From assembly GCA_018894105.1 (NCBI GenBank), contig CM032124.1, positions 39,528,277 through 39,592,276 on the forward strand: DNA of 64,000 bases. Reading direction: 5' to 3'. This DNA is from Jacaranda mimosifolia (taxonomy: Eukaryota > Streptophyta > Magnoliopsida > Lamiales > Bignoniaceae). The notes under the pieces were generated by a model. It searched no databases. It saw nothing but the letters and a program-made list of their open reading frames with translations, and had not been told where the DNA came from. This document shows, in pieces, positions 34,535 to 47,056 of the stretch. Positions within the stretch are counted from its first letter, which is position 1. Each line of letters begins with the position of its first letter. The position numbers and the translations under genes are program-made.

Positions 34535-36503
34535 GTTAGGATTTTGTATATTCATGTATCCTCAGTAACATTCTGTTGCTTTATATCTGTTTGAAAGAGC
34601 AATTCCTCAAAGATGAGTCACTCTACCTGATTGAACCACTACAATTCTTTAGTCTCATCCATCAATCTTGCTGCCAAGGATAACTGAAGGAGCTGAAACT
34701 GGTAATAGGGCCTGTCTTGGATTTTGCTGGCACATTTGTTTGGACTGCTAAATCACTTCTGTAAATGGTACCATACCTGATTTTCTTGACCTTTGTGATG
34801 TAGATGGTGAGAGCTTCAGCAAGTAATGCTATTTGTTTTGTTCTATTTAATTACCTCCCATACTTGGCTTAGTGGTATTTGTTTGTTGCATTTGGTTCTT
34901 GTGAATGTATCCCAGCCCAACCTATTGTATACTAAGGCTGTCAAGTCCTTTTAACCTGCGACAATAATTGGTTCAATGGATGCATAATTTTGCTTCATAT
35001 AGGAAATTTTTTGAGCAAACTCCCCACCCCCCCCCCCCCCCAATCCCCTCTTTTTCTTCTCTTTAATGGAGCAAAAAGGTAAGAGAGGGGGTAGCAAGTG
35101 TAGCAACTTCTCTTGAGTATGTTTTTAGAAGTTTGTCATTGATGTGAAATTTCAATTTAACTCTTGGGTAGTTCAATTTGAGTTGTAATTAGTTTTAAAG
35201 GACAAATGTGTCACCGTAGTTTCATCAAGTGTAAGTCAATTGAAATGCGTTCACCAAGTAAATAATTTACGAATTGTGATGTTTGATTCATAGATTACTA
35301 ACACAAGTAAAATCGAACTTACGAAGTTACAGATTATCGTAGATTATTAAGAGGGTGTTTGGGTGAGCTTATGAGTTGATAAAAAGTGTTTGGTAAATTT
35401 TTTTAAAAAAGATCTTATAAGATCCTAAAATAAGATGTTAGGAGTTTATAAGTTCCTTTAAAAAAAGTAAAGAGACCCTAACTTATTTTTAAGATCTTAA
35501 CAAACTCTTTCATTTTTAACCATTTTAATTACAAAATTGCCATTATTAACATCTTATAAGCTCCAACATCTTATTTTATCCAAACACTCCAACATCTTAT
35601 TTTATCCAAACACTTCAACAACTTATTATAAAAATAAGATCTAACATCTTATAAGCTTAAAAAACATCTTATAAGATGTAGAAGTTTATAAGATGTTTAA
35701 AATAAATTTAGCCAAACACCCTCTAAGTAAAGTCGAGCTTATGAAACTACAGACTAAATTGGTTGCCACGATGGTAAGTAGCCCTTCAACTCCTAAGCAT
35801 ATTCAACATCAAGTTACCAAAATTGCATAAAGAGAGCATATTAGGTTGAATAATAAAATAGTTTGCAATCATATTCCATTCTTGATATGGAAAAATGTGT
35901 CTCAGAATCACGTAGAGTCTAATTCCCCAAGTCCACATCATTTAGTGCCTGAGGTGCAATATTTTGACTGTTGATTCATTCAAAGTTACTGGTTTAACAT
36001 CACAAAGAATGAACCACCAACAGCAAAAAACTCATAGTTGACAAGCTCAAATCATAATAATGACTGATCCTTCAAATTTTGATCTAAAAATTTTAAGAAA
36101 ACGCCAACTTTTTTATTAATACTACTTTTATCATGACATTTATGTTTCATGAGTGTCCTAAAAGAATAATTTAAGGTTGTTCAATTCAAGAATAAAAAAG
36201 AAAAAGGAAATTGGAGTCCGAGTGGGATTAGCACCCGCCTTTCTTGATTTCGCAGTCAACCTCCCACCACTCGCTAAACCTCGAACCCCGCCGCTCAACT
36301 TGTAATATGCATACAATACAGTTTTGAGTTCTCTTTTTCTCATTCACCATAGGCACACTCTTAAAGGATCAAGGAATTGTTAACACCCATTTGATTTTGT
36401 ATCTTGAATTTCAAATTTTCATCCTGTTTACGTAGACCCACGAATTTCTTTTGTCAGAAATCAGTAGTACTCCATTCAAGATTAATTCTTTTAGCATTCA
36501 AGG
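34535..36503. other. Intergenic region with a Tourist-like MITE
   Basis: The first few hundred bases are 3' UTR of the O-fucosyltransferase gene. A run of 15 C lies at 35027-35041. The MITE at 35351-35723 is listed separately. At about 36214-36295 a stretch containing, on the minus strand, GGGGTTCGAGGTTTAGCGAG resembles a B box of a tRNA-derived repeat, but it does not fold as a tRNA. No gene was seen. Confidence 0.5.
35351..35723. mobile_element. Tourist-like MITE (PIF/Harbinger type), 373 bp
   Basis: The terminal inverted repeats GAGGGTGTTTGG (35351-35362) and CCAAACACCCTC (35712-35723) are perfect over 12 bases. Both sides are flanked by TAA (35348-35350 and 35724-35726), the three-base duplication expected of PIF/Harbinger elements. 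The interior is AT-rich with repeated CATCTTATAAG and CTTATAAGAT motifs and codes for nothing. Confidence 0.85.
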
Positions 36504-39500
36504 ATGAGGGCTAAAGTTGTGGTGTTTCCAATCAGAGGAAGAAACTGGTGTTTCAGCCGATCGATTGACCCTTCAATGGTGGGCGCTCAATCTTCCAACA
36601 TTCCTTCCACTTTCAAAGAACTCTGTAACAAAATCTTTTCTTCGTCTTCATCTTCTGAATACGGCAAAAAGTCATCCGAGGATTCAAAAGTTGAGCTTGC
36701 GGTTGATTTCGTTGCGAACAAGGTCCCAACTTTCACATGGGAATTCCAACTTTTGCTTATTGCTAATAATGCTTAAAGGGTTGTGTTACATTGCTCATTA
36801 GAGAGTGATACATATCTAGTTAATTTGTGCCTTCATATTACAAGGAAATATTCCTTTCCCTTGCTTAATGTGGAATAATGCATGGAGCATTGGGTTAGTA
36901 GAGCTTGTGAATGATTGATTTCAAATGGGTTCTTTTTGTATGGCTTATTAATGATTACTGTGTAACAAGATTGTGCCTATACTGTACACTAACATGTGCA
37001 GTTTCTCTTGCTTATCGATGAGGCCTGTGTGCAGGGCTGTGTGTAAAAGGGCTGTGATGCATATGGCTTGTGAATTGTTATTATAGAAGCAGTTTGCTTG
37101 TATTGCTGATTAGTGAGTAACTCACAGCTAGGTTTCAAATGACTAGTGTGTAATTGATTTAGTCTTATGGCTGTAACTGATCGATAGTCACATGAAATTA
37201 TACATTTTATTCTTGTTGATTGTTGAGTAGTGTAGAATAGGTTGTGTTTATATATAACTTGTGAGTGGTCAATGAATTGGCTATGTTTTTACAGCCTATT
37301 AGTGGTTAATGGACTACTCGGTTTTGTGTATATTTTTGTAATAGTTAGCACCGAATATTTGTAGATGAATGTAGCTTGGAGTAATCTGGAGAAGGCGCCG
37401 CAAGGGACTTTCAAGAATAAGATTCATGGGTATATTTACATAAACATGTTCTTCTTATTGTTTTTGTCTTGTTATTTGAGTTTTGATTTGTCCTTAGGCA
37501 TAATTCTTATTATTGTCTAATCTACAGTTTGAGAAAATGGAAAAGAAATGTGTAATCATTAGATGTAGAATGCTAATTGATGGTTCTTATGTGTAGATTG
37601 GGGCTGAAGCTGTTATCACGGGTTAAGCCATCAGAAATGTTTTTCAAATCCATTCCAAAGGAGATAAATAAAGTGGATATCGTATACCCATCAAGGTAAT
37701 CTGATCCAATCTTATGTATGACTATGAACCTGTGTGGCATATTTCCATTTAGTTTTGTAAATTTTGATGCCATCCCAAAAAAAAGAAGATCTGCAAATGA
37801 TGCAAAGACTGATATCTTGCAGACTATCTCTATGGACATAAATACAATTCGGCCATATTGACTTATTGTCATTTTGGTTGATAAAATCAAAAGTTCTGTT
37901 AAGAGTTGTGTGCATGGTAATTCTGTGGTTTAGAAAAGTTTGATTTGTTCTGGTTCGGATATTTGATTAATTGTTATTGGGTACAAACTATTGCTCTATG
38001 GTAAAAGAGCTAATTTGGAGGATTCAGCTTGAAGCTGTTTAGAATTATCAGCTGTATATCTTAGATGAGAATGAAATCTTGCATAATCCACAGGAAGGCA
38101 GTGCGCAAAGTCTATATGACAATTGTCAGTATCCTCATTTCATTCTATTTTTTCTCTGGTTGAGTTTTTAATGCTCCATACTTAACTAGGATTTTTGAAG
38201 ATAATTGAAAAATGATACAAAATCATTGAAAATCAATATTCTTCACATTTCCCATTCAAAGATGATGAATTTTAATTTCTTAAAACTTTTGAATGTAAGA
38301 CATGAAATGCAAATGGAAATTAAGAGGTATCTTCTTGTAATTATGTTTATTGAAACTTTTCCCCTTCATGTTTCCCTTCATAACTAGACACAAAGAGAAC
38401 AATCTCGTTGTTGTTTTTCTCTAAAAAAAATCCGAGATTCAGTTGGTGCATGAATGAACTGAAAAAAAGCACTACAATTTTGTTGTACTATAATGCATGG
38501 TAATACTTCTATTCATTTAAACTTAATGAGGGAGTGATTGGGATCTACCAAGTCTTAAGATTTAACTTTCAAGTAACTAGATATATTTGCACAAGCAAAA
38601 TTAATACACTAGAAGATTAAAATGATACGTAGTACGTACATGTTTTGTTTCCATGCAAATTGATTTTCTATGAACATTGCTCCAACATGTCACAGTTTGA
38701 ATCCACGTCTTGTCCGCCGAAGACTCCGACATATAGCATTCAGGTAACTTTTATCATTACCTTCCGATGATATTTTTTATAGTCTAGTTGTCCGTAGTAC
38801 AGCATGTCTCATGCTGTACTTTGGCTTTGTTGATCCAAGGTAAGAGTATCATAAATGCAACATGTCAATTATGCTGCTAGAACTGTATAAATGTCTTCAT
38901 TTATGGCCTTCCAAATTTTTTATAATTATTTGATTTGGCAGTTTTTCTCTTGCAATGAATGTAAACTCTGATCAGCATTTTATTAGTACAACTATCCAGG
39001 TGTATTTGAGTGCTTTGATTTACTAGATGGATGTGGTGGCAAGTACTATATTCAAGCAGCAAATGGTAAAGGAGAGATTGCAGTAAAGATTCCCACCTCA
39101 AACTGAATATGTTATATTATATTTTTCTTGATATTTCAAGAGTCTTTTTTGTTTCTTTTTCATTATGTGCTTATACAGATAGACAACGTAATCCAAACAT
39201 GACTTTCCACTAGTCATTGAGGGAGTGAACCGAGAAAGGTGAGGGAAGGGGGGGGGGGAGTTGATCTAGACATTTACGATATCGTGTTATTATGTAGAGA
39301 ATGGAAGAAAAGGATCCGTCATGCAATTTGATCATCAAAATAGTGGCATCTTTGTTTAAGATCACAATTTGGATCACTGGCCAAATATTCAGAGTTATTA
39401 TTTTTGTACTGTGGTCAAGTGATGACCATAGAGATATTCTAAACGAAGGCAATCTGCACATGTTCGTCTTTTGTAATATTTTATTGCTCGTAAGTTACTG

Positions 39501-40476
39501 ATTCTGTATTTATCATGTCCAATGAAATGTGATACGCTACATGATTACCAGGGGATCAGTTATTCACAAGAAATACTTCTATGGTTCAGTCATCTTGCTG
39601 CCTCTTACATCAGTTTTCATGGTATGCATCTCTATTTTAGAAAGGATATTAAGTTTCTCTTTACGCTCCATTCACTAAAAGATAACGCATTTTCCTTTCT
39701 TCATATCTGATGTAGCCGATACATTTGTCTGAACTTTGGCCTAAAATTTTGTGTGAAATCTAATACGCAGGTTCTCCCTTTGCCCAACATCCCATTCTTT
39801 TGGATCTTGTTCCGCACTTACTCTCACTGGAGAGCCTCACAGGTGAACGAATTTCTCAAGAATATTATTTGAATGGAGCATTTATACTAGCAACAACCTA
39901 AATTATTACTACCCGACAATCGTTGGAAGATTTCATGGAACTTTCGACTAACAATGGCCTTGTTACCAATATCATGCATACAATGAAACTGCAACCTCCT
40001 AACGCTTTATTTGCTTAAACGGGCTCGTTTCAGGGAAGTGAAAAGCTTCTTCATTTAGTGAGTGATGCGTCCTGCCGTCCACATCAATCTGATGAGACAG
40101 CCAAAGCCATGGAAAGTTCCACAAATAGTTCTGATAATGGCAATGATAATTCCACTCCTCCATGGGTAATCACCTTCACCCCGCCTTATTCCTCACAGCA
40201 TATTGAGTTTGCTTTCAGTTTAGATTGTGATTGTAATCGATCAGAATGCTAATGCCTTTGTTCAAGAACTATATCTACATCTTGAAACTTTGTTCTTCTT
40301 TCCTTTTCACCTACGCCAACTTGAAATAGGTTTTCCAAGGATCGGAGGAACTGCAAAAGCTTCTACAGCAATATAAAGATGCCGAGGATGGTCTGAGTGG
40401 TTGTGCGATATCGAAGATTTGCCAGAAATTCTATTTGAACCCTACAGATGTTGGGAAATACAGAGATTCAATTTAG
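36504..40476 (+). CDS. Mitochondrial K+-H+ exchange-related protein (Mit_KHE1 family)
   Basis: Eight exons join in frame to 283 residues: 36504-36722, 37365-37429, 37597-37695, 38696-38743, 39552-39621, 39771-39842, 40034-40165, 40330-40476. The N-terminus is basic (MRAKVVVFPIRGRNWCFSRS), compatible with mitochondrial import. The conserved core reads GLGLKLLSRVKPSEMFFKSI, then LNPRLVRRRLRHIAFRG, then YFYGSVILLPLTSVFMVLPL with PNIPFFWILFRTYSHWRA, holding two hydrophobic stretches. This pattern is that of the family named after yeast YDL183c, linked to K+/H+ exchange across the inner mitochondrial membrane; transport itself is not proven by sequence. The C-terminal ISKICQKFYLNPTDVGKYR is also typical. 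It appears to match Arabidopsis At1g53760. The first intron has a weak donor, AAG|GTCCCA. Confidence 0.85.
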
Positions 40477-40974
40477 TCTTAGTTTTTGTTAGCACCAAAG
40501 AGTTGCTTTCCAGTTTAGTTATTCCATTCTTTCTTTCACAAAATTTTGCTGGTTAATTTATCTGTTAGAATCAAACAGAAATCTGTATATTTTCCCACAA
40601 CTATGAATTTAGCTCAGTTCATTCATGAATTTTATGAATGTCTATTCCCATTCAGAGTTTCAATTTCAATTGGTGTTTTCTCTTTGATAGGTATACTATG
40701 TTTTGGTCTGTATTCATGTGATGGAATATAAATTGAACTAAACATTATATTCAAGAAAGTTGTACTATTACATGAGGTGTAAACGGATTACTCCAATTTA
40801 GGCTTATAACTTCACAAATCCATCCAAATAATTTGAGTACCCAATTTGGTGGTATTGTATTTAATTTTGTGTGTGAGATTTAAAGTTCAAATTTAATGAA
40901 TTTTTGGTGTGAATATGTGTAAATTAATTAGAAAAATAAGTCCATTCAAGGCAACAATTTCGCACTTTTTTTAA

Positions 40975-41085
40975 TTTATACACACGCACGCATATCAGGA
41001 GTATGGACTCTTGACCTCCCACATCATGTGAAAGACTTATGTTATTGGGTCATAAGCCACTTGACTCATCAGTTTCACACGTAAA
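40975..41085 (-). repeat. SINE-like dispersed repeat, copy 2
   Basis: On the minus strand: AGTGGCTTATGACCC, ATAAGTCTTTCACATGATGT, GGGAGGTCAAGAGTCC, then CTGATATGCGTGCGTGTGTA. The order matches copy 1 at 17930 and copy 3 at 57000. Confidence 0.55.
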
Positions 41086-41619
41086 GTGTGAGATCGAATA
41101 TTTGAACCTAACAAACTCATAGCCTATGCACATAAATATCTATTCTATATAAAAAAGAAAGGCTCTTTACACACTTAAAGTGGTGATTACGCCATACTAC
41201 ATCAAAAATTTCTTTACCAATTATGCCCTTAATCTTCAATTTAATTTCAAAAGTAAATTTATCACTTAATGTAACATTAAAATAATATAGTGAAAACATA
41301 AGAACAAAATTTATGAAATATATAGGTAAATATATTCAATAATTTTAAACTTTTGATGTAGAAATAATTTGCTAAATATGAGTATATATTAATAGATAAT
41401 TACTATTGTATGCTGTTGATGTGATTATTGTTAAAATTATATTATTACTAATATACACTGTAAAAAATTGAATATTTTATTTATTAATATAATTTATTAT
41501 CAATAATATGATAAATTAATATGCACGTAAGGATGGCGTGCCACAACAGCTAGTATATAAAAAAAGAAAAGAAAAGAAAAAAGAAAAATCCATCCAAATT
41601 TGGGTTAGATTTCTTATTA

Positions 41620-41750
41620 GGTGGGCTTAAAAAGACTTGGATTGCATAATGAAAATATAACTTGGACCCAGAAGCTTATTGGGCTGTCGAAATACAATTT
41701 GGCCTATAATTTACTTTCTGGGGTCGGTGGCCCATATATAGTATATATAT
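41620..41750 (+). promoter_or_regulatory. Probable RPT1 promoter: site II boxes and TATA box
   Basis: TGGGCT occurs at 41622-41627 and 41680-41685, and GGCCCA at 41729-41734, followed at once by a TATATATA-type box at 41734-41750. That places the likely transcription start near 41770-41780, about 65 bases before the ATG. The CT-rich leader (CTCCTCCCTTCC...) is typical of a highly expressed housekeeping gene. Confidence 0.6.
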
Positions 41751-41841
41751 TGCTGTTCTCCTCCCTTCCTTCTCCTCTGCTCTGTCTACTTCTTCTTCAA
41801 GAAAAGTTTCGGAAAAGAGCAAAATCTCAAATTCTGCAAAA

Positions 41842-44800
41842 ATGGCACCGGAGCCTGAGGATGAGATCAAGGACGAGAAGAATCCTAGGCCTCTCGATGA
41901 AGACGATATTGCGCTTCTCAAGACCTATGTAAATTATCTTTTTTCGTTTTCTGTAAACCCTAATTTTCAGCTATTTTTTGCTTGTATATTTGAAGGTAGA
42001 CATGAAAAGTTGAATCTTTTAGTTATTATGATGTTTACCAAGGGATGGTAACGTGTAACTTGTGTTTTTCTTTTGCTTGAGAGAGAATTAGGATCTGGGA
42101 TTTGAATTTGAGTTCAAATAATATTATTTTTTTTTTTTCACAGAGGATTGAAATGAGGGTCATACCCGGTAGTTGGTCTTTGGGCAAAGTGTTCTTAGTA
42201 TAAATATTCACTTTGTAACATATTTGATTTGCTGTTGGATGATGTGAATTTTAGATGATATGGGTTGTGAACTTAGAAGTCTAGCTGGCTTTTGCTAATA
42301 TGGATAAGTGGAAATTTTATGTTTATCTTTGTTTTTAGTTGAATGGGAAATAGTTTCCGGTTGATTATTTCATTAATGAAAGTTGCCTTCTTTATGTATT
42401 TATCTGCTTATACCACCTGAAATTGGTTTCTCTTCATGGGATATATGTGATGCATTGAAGATAAAGTGTTTGCCAATATAAGAAGTTGTACAAATATGGT
42501 CATAATTCATAGAGTAATGATACATATGCCATGTTATATGCTGGTCGTTGAAGTGATTCTAGCTTACGGCTATAAATTATTACTTCTGTTGAAATTCATG
42601 AAATGATGTATGCAGGGACTGGGACCTTACTCAACAAGCATAAAGAGAGTTGAGAAGGAAATCAAGGAGATGGCAAAGAAGATTAACGACTTATGTGGTA
42701 TGTTAATTGCTCCTCTTTTTCTATTTATTATTGGAAAACCTGATTATCAGTTATTTGCTAAGTTTTTGTCTAATAATTTTTTTCTGTTTCTTTTTAAATT
42801 ACTCTATAGAACTGGCGTTTGTTTATTTTTGTGCCTTGCTAAAATAACATTTTGCAGCATAATACATGTGGTTTATATGAGTGTTCTTTTATTTATTCTG
42901 ATAATAATCTGTTTATTTTCATTTCATTATAGGTATCAAGGAATCTGATACTGGTTTAGCTGCGCCCAGCCAATGGGATCTTGTATCTGATAAGCAAATG
43001 ATGCAGGAGGAACAACCTCTTCAGGTAATGTTTTGTACATTTCTGAATCTATTCTCCATCCCTCTTGCTTGGTATCTTAGAAATGATATAACTTGTTTAT
43101 ATGACTAGGTTGCACGATGTACGAAGATAATTAATCCAAACACTGAGGATGCCAAGTATGTTATAAATGTTAAGCAAATTGCCAAGGTAACTAAGCTTCC
43201 TCTCTTATTGACAGCTTTGCCTGGAACTTGAGTTTCTCCTCATAGCTCAACCCAGGAAGAAGAAAAGTAGAATAGTTGTATCCAGTAATATTCCCTCCAA
43301 GCCACCGTAGCTATCCAGAGATTGTATCTACTCTTATGTTGTTGTGTATAGTATATACCAATATATGCTATGTAAAACATATTTACATCATTTCAATGCT
43401 GTTGTTCTGGTGGTTAATCATTTAGTTGTGTTGTGCATCCTGTGTTGTTGCAGTTTGTTGTTGGATTGGGTGATAAAGTTTCACCCACTGATATTGAAGA
43501 AGGCATGCGTGTTGGGTGAGCTTTTCTGCCTTGGTCATGCATTTCTGTTCGCCCAGACATGACTTTTCATTTGCATGATTTAATTGGAACATGGGTAGCA
43601 TTGTCATATTTTGCTAAATGTTGATCTCTATATGAGTTAATGGTAAATTAATCAAGGGCAAAGAATGAATCACCAGAACTTGAAATTATTTCCTTTCTGC
43701 TGAAGAATTTGGGATCCAAATTAAGAGTTTTCAATCTTTAGGACCCATTCAGTTACCTATATGGCATGTTGGAGCACTGGTGGTGCCTGGTGGTTCTAGA
43801 CTTGCCTCATTTAGTTCACCTCATTTGACTTGTACTGTTTTATGATTAGTTCATAAGTAAGATAAAACAATTGCTAAATGAAGAATCTTTATTGAACTTA
43901 GTAGTAGGCTCGAGGGTCTGTTATTGGTAATGTTGTCATTTTGCTGGCATGATATGAAGTTTGACACATCACTCTTGTTGCAGTGTGGACAGGAATAAGT
44001 ATCAAATTCAGATCCCTTTGCCTCCAAAAATTGATCCAAGTGTTACAATGATGACAGTGGAGGAAAAGCCAGATGTTACCTATAATGATGTTGGAGGATG
44101 TAAGGAGCAAATTGAAAAAATGCGAGAGGTTTGTTATATATTGATATTGTGGCATTTCTTTGTTTAACAAGTCTGTTGCTGCAGGTTCATGTTCTCTTAA
44201 CTGGAAAATTTACTTGATTCACCCATTTCTACAATGAATATTTTGTAGGTTGTTGAGCTGCCTATGCTTCACCCTGAAAAATTTGTAAAGCTGGGGATTG
44301 ATCCTCCAAAGGGTGTTCTATGTTATGGTCCTCCCGGTACTGGCAAAACTCTGCTAGCAAGGGCTGTGGCTAATCGAACTGATGCTTGTTTTATTCGTGT
44401 TATTGGTAGTGAGCTTGTCCAAAAATATGTTGGGGAGGGAGCTAGGATGGTTCGTGAACTATTTCAGGTTCGACCCACACATTTTACCTGTTTTTCTTGC
44501 ATATTGGTCCATTTTTAGCTTAGAATCTGTTTGATATATCTTTTCTCTTTTCCCTGTGGCAGATGGCTCGCTCGAAAAAAGCTTGCATTGTGTTTTTTGA
44601 CGAAGTAGATGCAATTGGAGGTGCTCGGTTTGATGATGGGGTGGGTGGAGATAATGAGGTCCAGCGCACCATGCTTGAAATTGTGAATCAGCTTGATGGA
44701 TTTGATGCTCGTGGAAACATTAAAGTTCTAATGGCAACAAATAGGTTAGTTTAGCCTTTCATTTTGCCTTTACTTCGTTATTTTCTTTATGAATGAGATG

Positions 44801-46009
44801 GTAGCACAAGTGTTATTGATTTGAGGAATTTCTTAGCATCTTACCCATTCATATTACAGCTCTTAATTTGGTGAAACTAATACAAATTTTTTATTGTTTA
44901 AGAACTTGCGAAGCTAAGGCTTTGCTGACTTAGAAAGAGAGTAATGGTAGAAGTTTATGAGTGATCGTTTGATAATGTGTTTGTGATCTTGGTCATGATG
45001 TTATTGTTTGTGTTTGTTTCTCTTATAAATGTGGTTCCACACATCTGGTTAAAAAGCGTGGAAGATGTAATAATTGTCTGGCTGTATGGATCATTTGGTC
45101 CTTTTATCCGCTATTCAGCCTTTCTTTGTATGCATGGTTGATTCACTGACAGCCTTCTTCCCTGCCGCATGTGGTGGGTCTGGTGGCTCTTTCCACTCAC
45201 ATCTCCCTAATAGGGTGGAGTGATATACATTGTCCTCTGTTATTGTCAACTTAAGACTTGTTTTTACTAGTTTTCTTTGGTGTTTTTCAAATTGTCTTAG
45301 CTACTTAGACTGAGTATCATTGCTGGTTCTGCTTTTAACAAATTGTGCTTTGCTTAATTAATGACTTTTTCCTCTGTTCTAGACCTGATACCCTTGATCC
45401 AGCGCTGCTGCGTCCTGGACGGTTAGACCGTAAAGTGGAGTTTGGACTGCCGGATCTAGAAAGTAGAACTCAGATATTCAAGATCCATACACGCACAATG
45501 AATTGCGAGAGGGACATTCGATTTGAACTTCTTGCTCGGCTTTGCCCAAATTCTACCGGTAACGATTTGGCTGTTTTGCATATTACTCAGATGTTACAGT
45601 ATGCTGCGTGAAGTTTCAATGTATCAACTTAAGTATCCTTGCTCCCTGCTGAAGTGATGACTAATGTTACACTTGTCATAATACAAATGTCGCAAGAAAT
45701 TTTTAGCAGCTCAGATGAACCGCGACTTTCAGGACGTAGCATAGCATGCCATTTGCAGCAGTTTACTTTTTGAAATGTACCTTTCTGTCATGACATCTCG
45801 CCAATGATTCGTTCTGTACTCAGTATTTTTGTTCTCTTTTTCTGAATTCAGGAGCGGACATAAGAAGTGTGTGCACAGAAGCTGGCATGTATGCAATCCG
45901 TGCAAGAAGGAAGACAGTGACAGAGAAAGATTTTCTAGATGCTGTCAACAAAGTCATCAAAGGCTATCAGAAGTTCAGTGCTACACCGAAGTACATGGTT
46001 TATAATTGA
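41842..46009 (+). CDS. RPT1A: 26S proteasome regulatory particle ATPase subunit RPT1
   Basis: Ten exons join in frame to 426 residues: 41842-41928, 42616-42697, 42933-43024, 43109-43186, 43454-43515, 43984-44128, 44249-44467, 44563-44744, 45383-45558, 45852-46009. This is the expected length for RPT1 (S7/MSS1). A short coiled coil (about 37-55) precedes the OB domain. The AAA core has Walker A GPPGTGKT at 209-216, Walker B IVFFDE at 264-269, and the second region of homology [20 protein letters not shown] with its arginine fingers. RPT1 is one of six ATPases that unfold and feed ubiquitylated substrates into the 20S core in cytosol and nucleus. The C-terminus YMVYN lacks the HbYX motif, as expected for RPT1. 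Gene order supports RPT1A rather than RPT1B. Confidence 0.96.
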
Positions 46010-47056
46010 TTAGTGTTTTGCATTCAGTTTCCAGAGTGGTGCCAGATGCAGCCAGAATTGTTGGGGACTTTCCATGGGTATACATTCTTGCATGCACTGT
46101 ACTGGATGTAATAACTGTACCCTGTCGTGAACAGTGGCTGTAGGCACATTTAACAGTTGAAAAACATTCTAAGCAACGTGGAGTTAAGCTTCATTCTGTA
46201 CTAAATTTCCCATGAATCATATGGTTGATGGAATGAAAATGAATTTATTTCTCTTGTATTAGAAGCAGCTTTCTAGAGTATAAGTTTGAGCCATTCGACT
46301 GATTTGCCTTGGGAGGTATTTTCCCATGTTATGTTACAGATTTGTTAATATTCGAATCATCAACATCACACTTATACGTATGCAGGTGATGTTATTGTCA
46401 CCGACTCAATGAACCACCTTTCGACAGATTCAGCCAGCTTGGTTATTATTAGTTGGGTGCGTTATAGTTGGTTAGAGTCGAAACTCGACTCCATGAACCA
46501 ACCTAGCTACTTGGCAGTTGATAATCCTCAGTTATATCTAATCCAGCTCTTATAATTGGTCAAGCGGATAATATAGGTGCACCTCTTGCATATTATGTCT
46601 TTCCTTGTCCTCGCATTCAAGTATTCCTCTCAGTATTGCTCTTATGAAGGGAAAGTTCTGCATATCTTCTACATAGAGGGTATGCTTATAGTAAATCTAT
46701 CATACTTTGGCAACTCATTTTAGTTGTTAGGCATTCCTCTCAGTTTAGACCCCTTGCAACTGCTTTAGGGACACACTTGCTAGAAATTCCGACAGAGACA
46801 AACTTGTTTTCTCGCAACGGTACAATGGTGGCCAAGTTACTCATACATGATCAATTGAAGTACACATAACAGGAAAGTTGCAAGAATACTCAACTGTCAA
46901 ACCAATCCACCAACTCCCAAGAATGAACAAATTTTTTTCACCTATTCTTTACTATGATACATGGCAGTTAATAGCAGTGTCTTGAAAGGGCAAAGAGTCA
47001 ATACAGACTGCCGATCTTTACTTTCTAGGACAGTGTCTTGATGCTCAGAAAGGAAC
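46010..47056. other. Convergent 3' regions of RPT1 and the SRF gene
   Basis: No gene seen. The spacer should hold both 3' UTRs. It has no repeats that stand out. Confidence 0.45.

Larger units (their letters stand above)
40477..41841. other. Intergenic region before RPT1
   Basis: The 3' UTR of the K+-H+ exchange-related gene, then AT-rich sequence with a SINE-like copy at 40975-41085 and GAAAA repeats at about 41562-41586. The promoter of RPT1 occupies the last 230 bases. No other gene was seen. Confidence 0.5.

Noticed and set aside
35027..35041. Run of 15 C (also a C run at about 56247-56260 and a G run near 39249)
   Set aside because: Homopolymers of uncertain true length; probably ordinary microsatellites or assembly artefacts.
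36214..36295. tRNA-like stretch with GGTTCGAGGT on the minus strand
   Set aside because: No acceptor stem, anticodon arm or A box could be folded; at most a relic of a tRNA-derived repeat.
38095..38128. Exon-like stretch coding RKAVRKVYMTI in intron 3 of the K+-H+ exchange gene
   Set aside because: It has an acceptor (CCACAG) but no donor in the phase needed to join the next exon, and the protein is complete without it.
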